In this document: positions 21,560 to 33,744 of the stretch, in pieces
Layout of the letters: each line of letters starts with the position of its first letter
Numbering within the stretch: the stretch's first letter is position 1
Assembly: GCA_016801845.1 (NCBI GenBank)
Contig: CM028923.1
Location: forward strand, 7,388,501-7,452,500
Direction of reading: 5' to 3'
DNA from: Polydactylus sextarius
Lineage: Eukaryota; Chordata; Actinopteri; Polynemidae
Length of the DNA: 64,000 nt
Translations under genes and position numbers: made by a program
The notes under the pieces: model-generated
Seen by the model: only the letters and a program-made list of their open reading frames with translations
What the model was told of the DNA's origin: nothing
The model's database searches: none

Positions 21560-24330
21560 CCTACCACGATCTTCCCTCTTTTCATCTCCTCAGTCTGCCA
21601 CTCCCCTTCTTCTTGTCAGCACAAACTTCAAACACATTATTGAAGAGGAAATGAAGGGGGCAATGGAGCTTAAATAAGAATATCCAACAAATTTAGTCTT
21701 CCTAAATTAACTGAATCAAATTCCCCCAGTCTTAAAGAAATGATATAAAACATATTCCTAAAGCAAATGTCTTCAGTGTTACATAACAAAGAAATCTGAA
21801 TGACAGATGTGTAAATAAGAACAAATGAGCATTGAAAATTAACATTTTCCATAACTGGGAGCGACAGTTAGCCTAAAAACACAAACACAAACGATGCATT
21901 CACTTGTAACGTGCTACTAACACAATCAAATTCAGCACACAAGAAGCAGTCATGTCCCACATTCAAGCATATAAAAGCATACATGCATAAGGTCAATCTA
22001 AAACAAGGCGAGAGGAAAAAATACAGTTTCCTGAAGATCCTTCATGCAATTACATGGCGAATCACACAGCACGGCAACACATACTGTGCCATGTGGAACA
22101 GCACTGAGTATTTATGAAGCCCAGTGATGGAGCTCAGTGAACATGATGACATGAGATCCAAACCCTTGGGGGAATACATGAGAGTTTGTTCGCTGTACGC
22201 AGAAGGCAAACTGTAGATCAGCAGACAGATGTTCTGTGTGTGGGTGTGAGCGACGGTGTGTGTATGTGTGCTTGTGTATGGCTGCGATGCGTGTAGGTGC
22301 GTGTTTACAGCACTTTGTATGAGTATATGTGGGCTGGTATTTTTGAAAATATGTGAGTTTTTCTTGCTGCGAATATGTGTGTGTGTCCTTGCACGATGAA
22401 AAGACTCGATGAGACAGAATGTGTGGTTGAGTGCGAAGACATCAGCTGTCTGTGTGTGTTTTTCTGTTTACATTTATTAGCTTGTAGGGAAAAGAGCAAA
22501 TGATGGGAAACAAAGTGATTTTGATGGATGAGCGTGGCATCTATAATGCATTTTGGGTTAGTTTTCCCGCAAGACAAAAAGAATCACTATATGAAAAACT
22601 TGTTTGCTCAGCCAATCCCTAGTCGAATGAGTGAGTCAGCCTGTGCTCGGTAGCCTCGAGCAAGAAAAAGATCACTAACATACAACACCATCCTCCGAAT
22701 CTACATTTGTTTCATAATGACACACCTCATTTCTACTCCAGAACTACTGTAGTAGCAAAAACATCAGCACAGCGGTGATGGAAGTCCTCAGAATTCACAT
22801 TATTGCAACAAACTAAAATTAACTTGATTCTGACTTGACTGCAGCGCAATCAACAGATCTAAATGCTTGCTCAGGGGCAGAATGTAAATTATGCACAAAT
22901 CTGGCTTCACACTGTTAATAATAGCTTTAACCCTTGAATTCCCTTGTGTTAAATAAAGTCTAGATATGACTATGGTTCACTGCACAGTAATGCAGTGAAA
23001 AGGGAATGCTGTCCTGCACTAAATGGTGATTTTTCTTCCTAATGTACCCACTATTATTACCAGACTGGCTCATGTTTAAATACAAACATTATTCATATTT
23101 TAAATTACAGTGATTTTATGGTACTGCCAAGCAGAATAAAAGAGCCAAACAGGCCAGTATTTACCAGATGGTGATGTTGTGGGATTGAAAGTCACAGAGT
23201 ATTTTTTGTTTTTGACTGACGGAGCAGTTTGCATGTGTGAAGCTCACGCAGAAGCACCATTTTGACTCTCATTTGACTTTCACAATAAGTTAATAGAAAA
23301 TCACCTTTTTTACATGTTCCCCACTTTGTCAAATCATATAGTACAATTTATCATATTTCCATTCTCTACACCTGTCTGCATTAATCTTCCCAGCTCAGTT
23401 AGGAGTTGGAAAAATCCATTCTGCTTATATAGTGGAGACACAACTGTGTGATAATCCAGGTAGGCACTGTATGAATACATATTGCCTTTGTTATGGTGCA
23501 CAACTACCAAACAATGGCTGTTTTTCTGTGGCTGGGAACTGTCAGGATAAATAATCAGCATCCTGGTATTAATTGTGCTGACACTAAACACTGGCTGCCA
23601 CAAAAGCCATCTACTACAAATTAGGCCTGAGCCGGGTAGATAATCTGTGGTCCTGTGTGGACACTTTGCCTCAGTAGGTGATTGTCTCTGGCTGTGTAAA
23701 GACACACCTTAGAGGAAGCCACCAACACACAAAGAAGTATCCAACTGACCTTCTTCACATCCCATTGCCCCCCTCCCACTCAGTAAAGACTCACCTGAAT
23801 CAGATAATCCTGTCAACAGTCTTTTGACAGAACTTACTTGTACAGGTTTAGAGATTGTGTTCATTGCGGATTTAGCCTGAAACTCTGTTTGTTGAAGATT
23901 TAAAAGGCTGGACTTCTCTTTTGCTCTCTGTTCATATGACTTCTGTGCGTTTTATTTTAAATTTATCAAACTGATATTTCTGATTTTATTGTTCAGTGAA
24001 GTTAATGTCATCCAGCTAGTGCTTTGTCAAAGCCATTTACCACTTGTGAAGACATTCAGCAGGATCAGTGTCAACCCCATCAATTCCAGGCGTTTGTAAT
24101 TAATATTGATCGTATTGACTGTGGTCAGCATCTGTTGCCATATTCGCGCTCCAGGACTAGTACTCTGGTTCTGCATCAGGACTGCAGTAGTTGCTACTAG
24201 TTTCTCTTAACCATGATGGATGGGCTGATGCACTGCAGTGGTCGAGTGGTACATTGACTGTCTGGGTTAGCATCTATTTATGTTGGGCATGTACTCTTTA
24301 AACTGCTTCAGGCTCAGAGAGTTTTAAGTT
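21560..24330. other. Non-coding stretch
   Basis: TG-rich but impure DNA at 22225-22300, otherwise unique-looking. The 123-codon minus-strand open frame at 23334-23705 has no domain, no conserved motif and poor coding character. No RNA or transposon is recognised. Confidence 0.5.
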
Positions 24331-24336
24331 AAAATG

Positions 24337-24353
24337 TTTTTTTTTTTTTTTTT
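24337..24353. repeat. Poly(T) tract
   Basis: Seventeen T in a row. Simple repeat. Confidence 0.9.
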
Positions 24354-25317
24354 GCCTGAGAAAGCTCTTTGATATCAAAACATGGCCTCATGCTGATTTG
24401 ACTTCTTGGTTATCACCCTACATGCAACACATTTTTGGACCCCAGATATAGTGATTATTAAACAGAGAACCTGACTGAATCTTAATACAGATTGCATTAC
24501 GTGAACATGGTAGAATCGTACATCAAAAACAATCTTTCCAAAAGAAAATGTAAAACAGTCATAGTGACACTCACCACAGCTACTAATACACAAACACTCC
24601 CCATCAGTTGTTCCCTGCTGGCTCAGACTTGCTTATGCTGGCTGGTGGTGTTGTTGCTTTACCCAGTGAACCCACAATATCAGCAGCTCTTTACTGACTA
24701 AATAAAAATCCTACCTCAGCCAAACATCCAGTAACTCTTTTGCCAGCCATAATGTCAGAGTATGTCACTGGACGGCAGAACTAAGCCGCTACAACAGGCA
24801 AGAGAGTGCAGTATTCCTTATGTTGTTTTTCAGCTTAAAGCTCTTTAAATAGGGAGGTCGCTCTGCTGCGTCTTCCCTTTAGCACTGAAAGTGTGGTGTT
24901 TTGTGAGGTAGCTGCAAACATTTAAATTTCTAACAAAGGAGCAACATTGGGAGCAATGGGAGCAACTCTGGCTAATTGCTTCACAACGATACTGAGAGAG
25001 CCACAGTCAGAACATTCCCTAAGCATCAGTCGTGCGTTAATTGCAAACAAAAGAGGTGTACTGTGGATAGAGCTACAGTTTATGTACTATAACTCTAATG
25101 CAGTTCAGTTGTTTTTGTCTTATACCTTCCGTATTTAAGTTAACTATTTTCCAAAAACCTTGCACTGCTGTGAAACAATATCCTGTACAAGTTGTAGTAG
25201 TAAGATTGAACATTACACTCAATATAATTCCTGAAAACAGGCTACAGTTCTTCACCCCCTTTGAGACTTGATCTCTCTTAACAAAAATGTGCACACACTC
25301 TGTGAATAGGGGACACT

Positions 25318-25356
25318 TGAGTCATTTGTCATGATTAGGAGGTGGCAAATGACTCA
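25318..25356. promoter_or_regulatory. Inverted repeat carrying two AP-1 sites
   Basis: TGAGTCATTTGTCA (25318-25331) and TGGCAAATGACTCA (25343-25356) are reverse complements except for one position (a G-T wobble in RNA), around an 11-nt spacer. Each arm starts or ends with a perfect AP-1 consensus (TGAGTCA, TGACTCA). The arrangement is seen directly; use by Fos/Jun or Maf-type factors is inference. Confidence 0.45.
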
Positions 25357-25359
25357 CCA

Positions 25360-27440
25360 TTAAAACTCTTTCATCCACTGCTACAAGGTTGTAGACTGAT
25401 GAAGTTGGACAGACAGAGAAAGTGATGATAACTGGTAACTGCGTGAACTGTTTCCATTCAGATTATACTGCTTTTATTATACTGTAACTTTATGTGATCC
25501 AGTCCACAGTTTTTACCTCGTGGCAGTGAATAAAGGTATTTCATGGTCAGTTAATAGTTTTCTAGTCCCAATTTTTCAGATAGGCAGTAAAATATGCAGT
25601 CTCACTGCTGCGGTGTGAGCAGTCTGATGAAAGCAGATAGTGATATTAAATGTAAATGCTGTCGTTTCAATTTTACTGTAAAATTCTCATAGAAATAAAT
25701 GGAGGGCAAGACAAACAGATGTTGGACAAAAATGTAAAAAAATTAAAAATTGGTAATTAAGAGAGAACTGAGCACAGTTAAGACTTAGACTTGACTTTCA
25801 CATTTTTACCCTGATGTGTCCCACATTTAACATCAACATAAGGACTTATATAGATTCTTTATTCCTCCAGATGACCTTTTGTATTTAAACTGATGATCCC
25901 TGTTGCTGATAGACAAAAGACGTGTGCACAGAATCTTTAAAGATATAGGAGCCACCAGGCAAACCCAGTTTCACACATCCTGTGAGGTAATTGGGTTGTC
26001 AAGAGTGCAAGTGAGGCTCCTTATGACCCATAATGGCCGTGCTTACCAATACGTTGACCTTGCGCACTAGCAATGATGAAAGAGGCTAATTTCCATGGTG
26101 TGGGAGGCCACTGTGATGCATGGCTTCATTTTTAGCACGCTCTGAGATGCACTTGGGACGTTCTGTGTATCGCTAAAGGTCAATTCAAAAAGGTCAAACG
26201 CCGACTGAATACACAAGTATCCCCAAATAGTGCATATGGGAGCACTGGGCATGAAAAAAACATTATGCATTTTCAAACCTACAAAACTATAAAAATGTTA
26301 AGTTGTTGTTGATCTAATGACATTTGAGCTTTGTATGAGAAAATAACCCCAGAGCTCAAAGCTAAAATAAATTTCATATACCTTTCCCTGATGCTCCCTA
26401 TGATGCACCATGTTTCCCCCACGTCGCTGCTGTCAGCCAAGAAACTTTTTGAACACAGATCAGATTTTGAGGATGCTAGCATGATGAAAGGCGTATCTAA
26501 GATAACTTCTTTTATTTCCCCATAATTCACCATAGAGAGAGAACGTGTGCATAATCTGCAGCATCATTAGAGGAAATTAGCAGGAATCCCCCTGGGAGGG
26601 AGATGGAGACAGAGATAGAAAGAAGAGAAGAAGAGGTGAACAACAGAGTGAGGACAAAAGGGAGGGAGAATGTAGAAGCGGATGATAAGGGAGTAAAAGA
26701 GTCAATAGAGTAGAAAGTATTTACCTCTGCATTAGTAGAGAGATAAATAATGGAGAAAGTGTGGTAAACAAACACTGCTACTTGTGTTTCATTCTGTTTT
26801 ACAAGTGATCGATTCTCCAGGTCTCAAGTCTCAGTGTCTTTTTTAAGGTGCACAAATGCACATGTGTCACAGTGTCTCTGTGCATAAGCAAGTGCAGTAT
26901 GTTAAGTATGTGTGAGATGCTCTTGGCTATGGACGCCATTGTGTAAGGGAGGGAGCAGGAAACCTGTCCGTTTGTGAGAAAATAAACCATTGTAGATCAT
27001 AGAGAGAGACGTAGCAGGCTTTAACGCTTGTCTCCCAGCTTTTAAATATCCACATTTCATATGCTGCTTGTGCAGAACTGTTGCTGATGTACAGTCATGC
27101 TTATGAAACATGAAAGTTAAAAACCAAATAGGAGTAGACAGCAAGAAATAGACAGAACTAAACAGAAACAGCAGGAGGGTAGAGCCTGACCAACACATTG
27201 ATGTGGATGACATTATATTCCCATTTTACTTTTGTCATGTCAGTATCTTTCTATATGCCAATTCATGGGTAGCAAGAAATGTAGCGTTGAAATGCCAAAG
27301 ACACATTTACAGTCATTTAGAAACTGTATTGTTATAATTCATGATCATCTCATAAGTTAAAAGGTAAATCTCAATTTCTCACTTTGACACAACATAGTCC
27401 ACACTCACTCACTAGTTTCCTACATAAAGTCTATAAAGTC
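25360..27440. other. Non-coding stretch
   Basis: A purine-rich tract runs from about 26580 to 26720. The block 26330-26530 is open on both strands (64 codons plus, 84 codons minus) without a recognisable domain. Nothing else is recognised. Confidence 0.45.
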
Positions 27441-27451
27441 GTGTGGCATAT

Positions 27452-28015
27452 ACAGTCTGAGGCCATGGGTCTTGACTGGAAAAGGGTGGAGTTCACACTC
27501 CGGGTTGGGGAGGAGTTGATGCCTCAAGGGGAGGAGGTCAAGTATCTCGGCGTCTTGTTCACAAGTGATGGGAAATTGGAGCGGGAGACAGACAGATTTG
27601 GGCGGTGTCTGCAGTGATGTGGTCGCTGCTCTGGTCCGTTGTGGTGAACACCAGTTCATTTACGTTTTGATCCTCACCTAAGGTCACGAGCTATGGGTAG
27701 TGACAAAAAGAACAAGATCCCGGATTCAAATGGCTCAAATAAGTTCCCTCCGCAAGCTGGCCGGGCTCAGCCTCAGTGATAAGGTGAGGAGCTTGGACAT
27801 CTGGGAGGGACTCGTAGAGCTGCTGCTCCTCCACGTTAAGAGGGGCCAACTGAGGTGGCTAGGGCATCTAATTAGGATGCTCTCTGGATGCCGAGGTTTG
27901 GGGGTTGGTGTTGTGGGCGTACACATCCGGGAGGAGGCCCCAGGGGAGTCCCAGGACACTTTGGACAGACTATGTGCAACCTGGACCCTCTGGATAAGCG
28001 GGAGAAAATGAGACG
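27452..28015 (+). pseudogene. 3' end of a decayed non-LTR retrotransposon (reverse-transcriptase C-terminus)
   Basis: Reads along the C-terminal part of a fish LINE reverse transcriptase. Blocks in order are EAMGLDWKRVEFTLRVGEEL, then EEVKYLGVLFTSDGKLER (27537 on), then SLLWSVVV in a second frame, then GHELWVVTKRTRSRIQ and LRKLAGLSLSDKVRSLDI, then RGQLRWLGHLIRM. The family reads KYLGVLFTSDG, LTYGHELWVVTERTRSRIQ, RRVAGLSLRDRVRSSDI, LRWFGHLIRMP at these places. Lesions: a frameshift with TGA at 27615-27617, a deletion of the KELSRKAKLSIY region, TAA at 27679-27681 where the family has Tyr, and loss of most of the C-terminal RPRTRWRDYVS end. The tail GGATAAGCGGGAGAAAATGA is the usual 3' end. My best guess is an RTE/Rex3-like element; the clade is uncertain. 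Catalytic domains are absent, so it is a dead 5'-truncated copy. Confidence 0.85.
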
Positions 28016-28019
28016 AGAC

Positions 28020-29310
28020 GATACAGTAAATTTACATGTATTTTCCATGTTACTAATAGCTTTTAATAGTAGTTTTTCATATACAATACAATGATTTCAT
28101 GATGATGCTCGTCTATACTGAATGCTGTTTATCAAATAGTGTCTTCCTACAACAAATCAGCAGGTACAGAGGTCAGATGTAGATGTAGCAGTTATTTAAT
28201 TCAAACAATTAATTTAAACAGAAACTTCTGTACTTGCTGCACTGATAAATCACGTAGGCTGATATATCAGCTATTATCAGATACACTGGATCAGTTGACA
28301 GGTAACAACAAACTGCAGTACAGAATATTATATATCGAACAACATGTTAAACTTTTTAATATCAGTGTTGGTTCAAACTAATATTCACAAACAGAGTTTA
28401 CTAAAACTAATTTTGAAGTCAATTTGAATTCAACACATCATGTAACACATTTTTATGTCTTAATTATATCACCATCAAATATCCAACGTGGGACCTGTTG
28501 TAATAAACACTTTTGCAGGTAGATAATTTAGAAAGTTGAAAGAAAGTAGAAAGAAAATGAAACAGGCAGCAGGAGCAGCGAGATGAGAGGAGATTGAAGT
28601 GAGAAGGGAGGAGAGACGAAACAGGGCAGAAGAGCACAGTAAAAAAATATATAAATTAAAATTGAAATTTTAAATTATGTACTCACCATCAAAATTTCAG
28701 TGCATCTTAGTTTAACACCTTCTCAAGGAGCTCTGCAGGGCTACATAAAGTAGTTCCTTTACATTTCGCCATGTGCAACACTAGATGCAAAGCAAACAGT
28801 GAAGTAAGAGCTCAACTTAAAGCTGTGAGACAAGGTAAGTATGGGAGGGATGAAGCACAGAGACGACAAAGAGAGAATATAAGTTGGAGAAGTACAGATC
28901 TTCCATAGTACATGGGTACAATTTTATCACACCTGCTCGTCTCTATCATGCACACACACACACACGCACACACACATATATACTGTACTGTCAGATCTAA
29001 GCCTGCATTGTTAGAATCTGCTAAGACAGAATAAATTACCCTGTCCCACCGCATTTCATGCACGACTGTGTATGCTCACTCACCGACGCGTAGGCATAGT
29101 CACAAACGCTCATGGTCACTACCAGCATTCATAGCGCTACAGGCACAATGAATACAACCACTATAAGACATGCCTTCTCCACACCGTATATACACACACA
29201 CACAGACAGGAAACATAGAATAAACCGATTTTCTTGTATGTAAAGGCCAGAAAATAATGGTCTGGTGCTCAGAATGAGCACCTCTCACCTATTGAGAAAG
29301 TGTCTGAATA
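28020..29310. other. Non-coding stretch
   Basis: AT-rich. Short CA-type arrays at 28950-28980 and 29190-29205. No gene or known transposon is seen. Confidence 0.5.
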
Positions 29311-29311
29311 G

Positions 29312-29330
29312 TTTTTTTTTTTTTTTTTTT
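29312..29330. repeat. Poly(T) tract
   Basis: Nineteen T followed by AAATTC. Simple repeat. Confidence 0.9.
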
Positions 29331-29334
29331 AAAT

Positions 29335-30660
29335 TCAAATAAAGAGAGAAGTGTCAACACCTACGCTATGCAAAGCCAAGGCTAGTTTCACAACATGCAA
29401 AGTTATAAAGTCATTTATTATTCTCTCTCTTGACAAATATTTGCTCTTTCAAGTCATTTTCATACCGCTTTCAAGGATGTACTGTTAAAAAAAAAAATTC
29501 TCCAATTCAATTGAGGACAGATTCATCTTTGGCTTTCGTTAAGTGACCCCAGAGAGAAGAATCTTTTTTTTCTGCAGAGGGAGCATGCTCAATAGCTCTG
29601 TAGCAGTATGAGAATCAAAAGATGTAGGAGTCACAAAAAGTTTTAGAATTTCATGTCAAGATGCGATTCAGTGAGGACTTTTGTCTTTGCCCATAATTGA
29701 CAATCACAACATGAGGAGTTTAGACTACAAGTTGAAAAGAAGCTGGTGGTTTAGTCTGTCAGTTGTAAGAATATTGTATATTGTATCAATACTCAAGGTG
29801 ATGTCTTAAAACTGCATATTTAAGTTCAATGAATATTTCAGCACTAAAAAATATTAAACAGACAGTGACATTAAAACAGAGAGAAACTGTATTTGAGACT
29901 GGAACAAGTGGATTTTAGGTTTTCATTTGATGTATATTCCTATTATTTAAGCAATGTTTTTGTATCCTCTGTAAATGTCCTTGTTGTTCTTGGTTGTCTG
30001 ATAAACAATGAAAGCTGTATTAAAGTTCTTTCCAGTTTCTAGTGTTGCTCAACTAGTCAAAATCTCAGCAAAAACTATACAGCACATTAGGACATAAACA
30101 TGAGCTGATTAGGAAACCAAAGCACAGCTGTTCTTAAATCACTGTAAAGCGCTGTGCACTGGCATAATGTGTAAACCCCCTATAGGAGGACTGCTGCGAG
30201 AGAAATCATCTGTTGACGTTAAAGTAAAGAGCAGCAGAGTACAGTAACAGAGGCGGTGTAATCCAAATGGGCACATCCAACCCCTGATTTTTAGTTGAAT
30301 ACAGCTTGTGGTGATTTGTGAGGCCGGAGCCTACACAAGGCCAAAATGTTGATAGCTGTGTACTCACTCTGCAATGCTGTCTGGGACCTCAGCAGTTATT
30401 GTGCCAAGTATGCTGACCTTGGAGAACTTGAGAGAGAGAGAGAAAAAAAAGATGATGAATTTTTTCCCACACATACAGCACCTATACAAGAGTGTAGGTT
30501 TGGAGCTGCTATGTAACGTGAAACTCATGACTACACCTGGTATCTCTATCTGCATTTCGAAATTTCATTAGGAACACCAACATGAAACTAAATCCTCATC
30601 ACAGTACCCAGTATTTTCTCAGTGATTCATCAGCTGTTTTAATTGAGAGGGTAATGTGAA
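29335..30660. other. Non-coding stretch
   Basis: AT-rich DNA. Nothing coding or repetitive is recognised apart from short A runs and GAGAGAGA at 30430-30442. Confidence 0.45.
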
Positions 30661-30664
30661 ATGT

Positions 30665-30820
30665 GTATATTGGCTTTCTGGCAGAGAATTGGATGAGAAA
30701 ATGATACAGTCTCATCCATTAAATATAAAGCTGTTGATTAGCTTAGTCTACTTTAAAGACTGGGAACAGGGAAACAGTTAGTCTTGCTCTGTCCAGAGGT
30801 AACAATTCATATAAAAATCC
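30665..30820 (+). repeat. Ubiquitous teleost repeat (AAAGACTGGAAACAGGG type), fairly complete copy
   Basis: Blocks in order: GGCTTTCTGGCAGAGAATTG, GATGAGAAAATGATACAGTC, AAATATAAAGCTGTTGATTA, GCTTAGTCTACTTTAAAGAC, TGGGAACAGGGAAACAGTTA, CTTGCTCTGTCCAGAGGTAA. From memory the family reads GCTTTCTTGCCGAGAGTTAG, GATGAGAAGATCGATACCAC, AAATATGAAGCTACAGCC, TTAGCTTAGCATAAAGACTG, GAAACAGGGGGAAACAG, GGCTCTGTCCAAAGGTAAC. The order and spacing agree. The class of this family is not known to me; a non-autonomous DNA element is possible. Confidence 0.8.
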
Positions 30821-30929
30821 AAGTTTAAACAAGACAATTTGGTGTGATGTTTTTTCCAGTTTTACCAAGCCAAGAAATTGTCCTGAATATAACCTCTCAT
30901 AGCAGCAGATTTGGTTGTGTTCCAAGACC

Positions 30930-31495
30930 TCGCTGTGGGAAATCCCAAAGGAAACAGAGACTTCACATGGTCCAGGAAGAAGTTCAAACAGGGGTGGAGG
31001 AAGTAAGTGGCAGCATGATGGTAGGAGTGGCAGCAGAACCATCGATCAGAAGATTAGTTCGTCAGAGCTCTGGAAGAGAGCCAAGCTGCTTCAGATCAAG
31101 TTCCTGATCCACCTGGTTTATGATGTCCTCTTGAGTCTATCCAACCTTTTCCATTGGGGTCTATCGGAAACGCAATTGTGGCCGCTGTGCCAGAGAATGG
31201 GTATCCCTGCAGTACATCCTGAAGCACATCCTGATTTCTTGCCTGATGGTCCTTGGGGAGGGGCACTACCTGTGGTGTCATGACCAGATGCAGAGGGCAA
31301 CGGCAGATGCCAGCAGCAGAGGCAATTATCTGTGACAGAGGACAGGGGACATGTTGCAGCAGTGCTAAGAGTTCATCAGGTGGGCTTCATGCTCCTGCTT
31401 GAGACTGGGAGGTCAAGGTTGAAGCGGAGAAAAGGCACAAGTTTCCAGACACAACCACAAGAGACCACATCTCTTGTGATGATTCAAAATAAGAT
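30930..31495 (+). pseudogene. C-terminal remnant of a second non-LTR retrotransposon
   Basis: One frame gives SSELWKRAKLLQIKFLIHLV then YDVLLSLSNLFHWGLSETQ; these are diagnostic of a metazoan LINE C-terminus whose usual form is ELWKAEPLRIKFLIQAVYDV and LPSPSNLHTWGL. A CCHC-type zinc knuckle follows: its first Cys is lost (TGT to TGG, giving WPLC), the second remains. A frame change then gives KHILISCLMVLGEGHYLWCH and DQMQRATAD, matching HILSSCPKALGEGRYRWRHD of the family, with a small duplication of TACATCCTGAAG/CACATCCTGA before it. TGA stops at 31333-31335. Further on, DWEVKVEAEKRHKFP in another frame matches the family's DWQLRVDLEKQLKFP. The reverse-transcriptase core is not present. Frameshifts and stops show it is dead. 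Confidence 0.8.
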
Positions 31496-31499
31496 AAAA

Positions 31500-32360
31500 A
31501 ATGTGTGTGGCTGTTGAGTATATATTTTATTTATTGTACACTTTTGCAGTCTTGGCAGTCAACTTGCTTGCAGCAGCGGTGGGTCTCAACCGAGTAATAA
31601 TGACAAACAGACTAAATGAATACACCCGCAACAACAAGTGGGCATTTCACCAACACAGTTTCTTCTAAAGGTCCAACACAATGTTTCTGTCACTCATGAA
31701 TTATTCCTATTAGCTTATGGCTGTATGGCTGCCAAATTGTATTTTCATTGCAGCAGAAGGGAGAGAGGAGAAAAACCAGAGTTAGAGTTTGAGAAAACAA
31801 GATGCAAAACCAGTGAAACCAATAAACAAATATTTGAAGGCCAAAATCAGTTGACTGCTATGTATCAATCTTGTGTGTTGTTTCTATAGGAAGATGCTGA
31901 TGGTTGTCTGCCACTATCTGTTCTCATTATCTTCTTGTCTGCTGGTGCCAGGCTGATTCTGTCTCTGCCTTCTGCTACACCCTCTCTTGATACAGGTCCT
32001 GAGTGCGCTCATTGTTGCATTTCTCTCTTGTCAGAAAGTGAAACGTAGCAGAAAGAGAAAGGGGGAGACAGAGAGAGACAGAGAGAGAGAGAGAAAGAAA
32101 AGAATTTCACTCTAGTTGCTCTCTGTCTCTGACAAGAGCTTAGAGAAGGACAGTGAAACCGAATCTCGACATATTTCGGTCTCATTTCAGTTGAGACAGA
32201 AGACAGATGTGAAAGGAGAGGAAGAGACGGACTCAGAGAGAGAGACAAGAGGGAGAAAGAGGGGAGAGAAGAGACGGAGGGACGGGCCTGTCCTCATACA
32301 TTTTGATGACACAGGCTGCTACCCTGTAGATCCCTGTGCCGTAACATTGCAGAGACATGG
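31500..32360. other. Non-coding stretch with GA-rich block
   Basis: Purine-rich at 32035-32105 and 32210-32285 (GAGAGACAGAGAGAG types), with a CT-rich patch at 32100-32135 between. A minus-strand Ser/Leu-rich open frame here (79 codons) follows from composition. No gene is recognised. Confidence 0.5.
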
Positions 32361-32366
32361 CGTGGT

Positions 32367-32396
<30 letters not shown>
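32367..32396. repeat. (CA)n microsatellite
   Basis: About 15 CA units followed by CCACCCACC. Confidence 0.95.
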
Positions 32397-32397
<1 letters not shown>

Positions 32398-32399
32398 AC

Positions 32400-33500
32400 C
32401 CACCATGGATGTTGCTGCTGCTTGCCTACCTGACAACTCGACACGGCTCTGCCTATCAGCACTGACAAGGACATCCATCCTCTGTCCTGGAAAGACCACA
32501 AACATGCACACACTTATACACCTCTCAGACACACTACATAGACATGAAAATACACATTCACATGCAAAAATGTGGTACAAGCAGCAGCAACCCTTTGCCT
32601 GTCATCTCAAACAAACTCGCACCTGGTTGCAAACATTGAGCTTTCATCAGCAGCCAAACAAAAACCTGCAGGATCACAGATGGCCAGAGGTGCCCGGAGC
32701 AGCCGAGCACGAGTAAAACCGTTTTCAAAGGCCCAATTTATTGAACTCTATAGACAGATAGGCTTTGTTATCCATCTCTGGAGACTCAGCCAGGGTGCAG
32801 CCTCAACATGTTCACAATGGAACCAGGAATCAGTGAGGTGAGCCTAAGCTTGGTGAACACACACAAAGAAGCATCAATTTGTCTGAGGTGGTCTTTTAAC
32901 AGTGGAACCAATCGCACGGCACAAAGCCCCAGTCTGTATGAGACCAAAGCTGCAGAATCTGGCAAAATATTGTAGTTTTTAAGTTTAAAAACCCAATCTG
33001 CTCTTTGTAATATCCTGGGTAAAATTATAATATGTGTTTTTTTTTTTTTTTTAAATAATTTTAATAATTATCATGTAATGTTGTGGAGAATATAGCTGCC
33101 AGTTGATTGAAAAATAACAGTTTCCATTTCTCTTCAAAGACTACAGCCACCCTGTTGTTTTGCTCTTGAAATACTTAACATACTTAGATAAGCTTGTAGG
33201 ACTCGTGGGCAAAAGTGGTGAAAGCATATGTGTATATTTCCATGGAAACATGTTACATGTTATTGAAAAAGAAAACCTTTGTTATATTTCTATTGTGTAT
33301 TAATGGTGGTAAAAGTGTGTAATTTTGTCCTGGATATAAAGCTGATGAAAAACAGGTGCACAACAGAGGAAGTGAATTGATCAGCTCTCAGCTGTAGGAC
33401 AATAACCTGATTTCTGCTCATTTTGATTGTGTTTGTGCTCATGCATTTCCCATAAGGGAGATATAGCAATTGTGAGCTAGCACTGGGTGTGTGCAAGTGT
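32400..33500. other. Non-coding stretch
   Basis: The block 32570-32840 is open in two plus-strand frames (89 and 119 codons) and is less biased than most of the window, reading KAQFIELYRQIGFVIHLWRL in one frame. I do not recognise it and see no splice context. A poly(T) run sits at 33037-33052. Confidence 0.4.
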
Positions 33501-33515
33501 GTTGTTTTTGTGCCT

Positions 33516-33540
33516 GTGTGTGTGTGTGTGTGTGTGCGTG
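33516..33540. repeat. (TG)n microsatellite
   Basis: About 11 TG units with a CG interruption at the right end. A weaker CA-rich block follows at 33674-33740. Confidence 0.9.
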
Positions 33541-33744
33541 CTGTATGTTTTGTGGGTCATATGCTCACCCTGACCTAAGCTTATCTTGATGATGAGACTT
33601 GTTTATGCTTCATCGACTCTGTTAAGTTTGCTGTTGAACTCTGTCCAGGCCTTCAGAAAGAATTACCATAGACACAAACACACACGCACACACACACAGG
33701 GTGAAAAATGAATTGTTAAAGACACACATACACACCCACACATG

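Noticed and set aside
26279..26533. 84-codon minus frame overlapping a 64-codon plus frame
   Set aside because: Both strands open over the same 200 bases with no match I recognise; more likely chance or conserved non-coding DNA.
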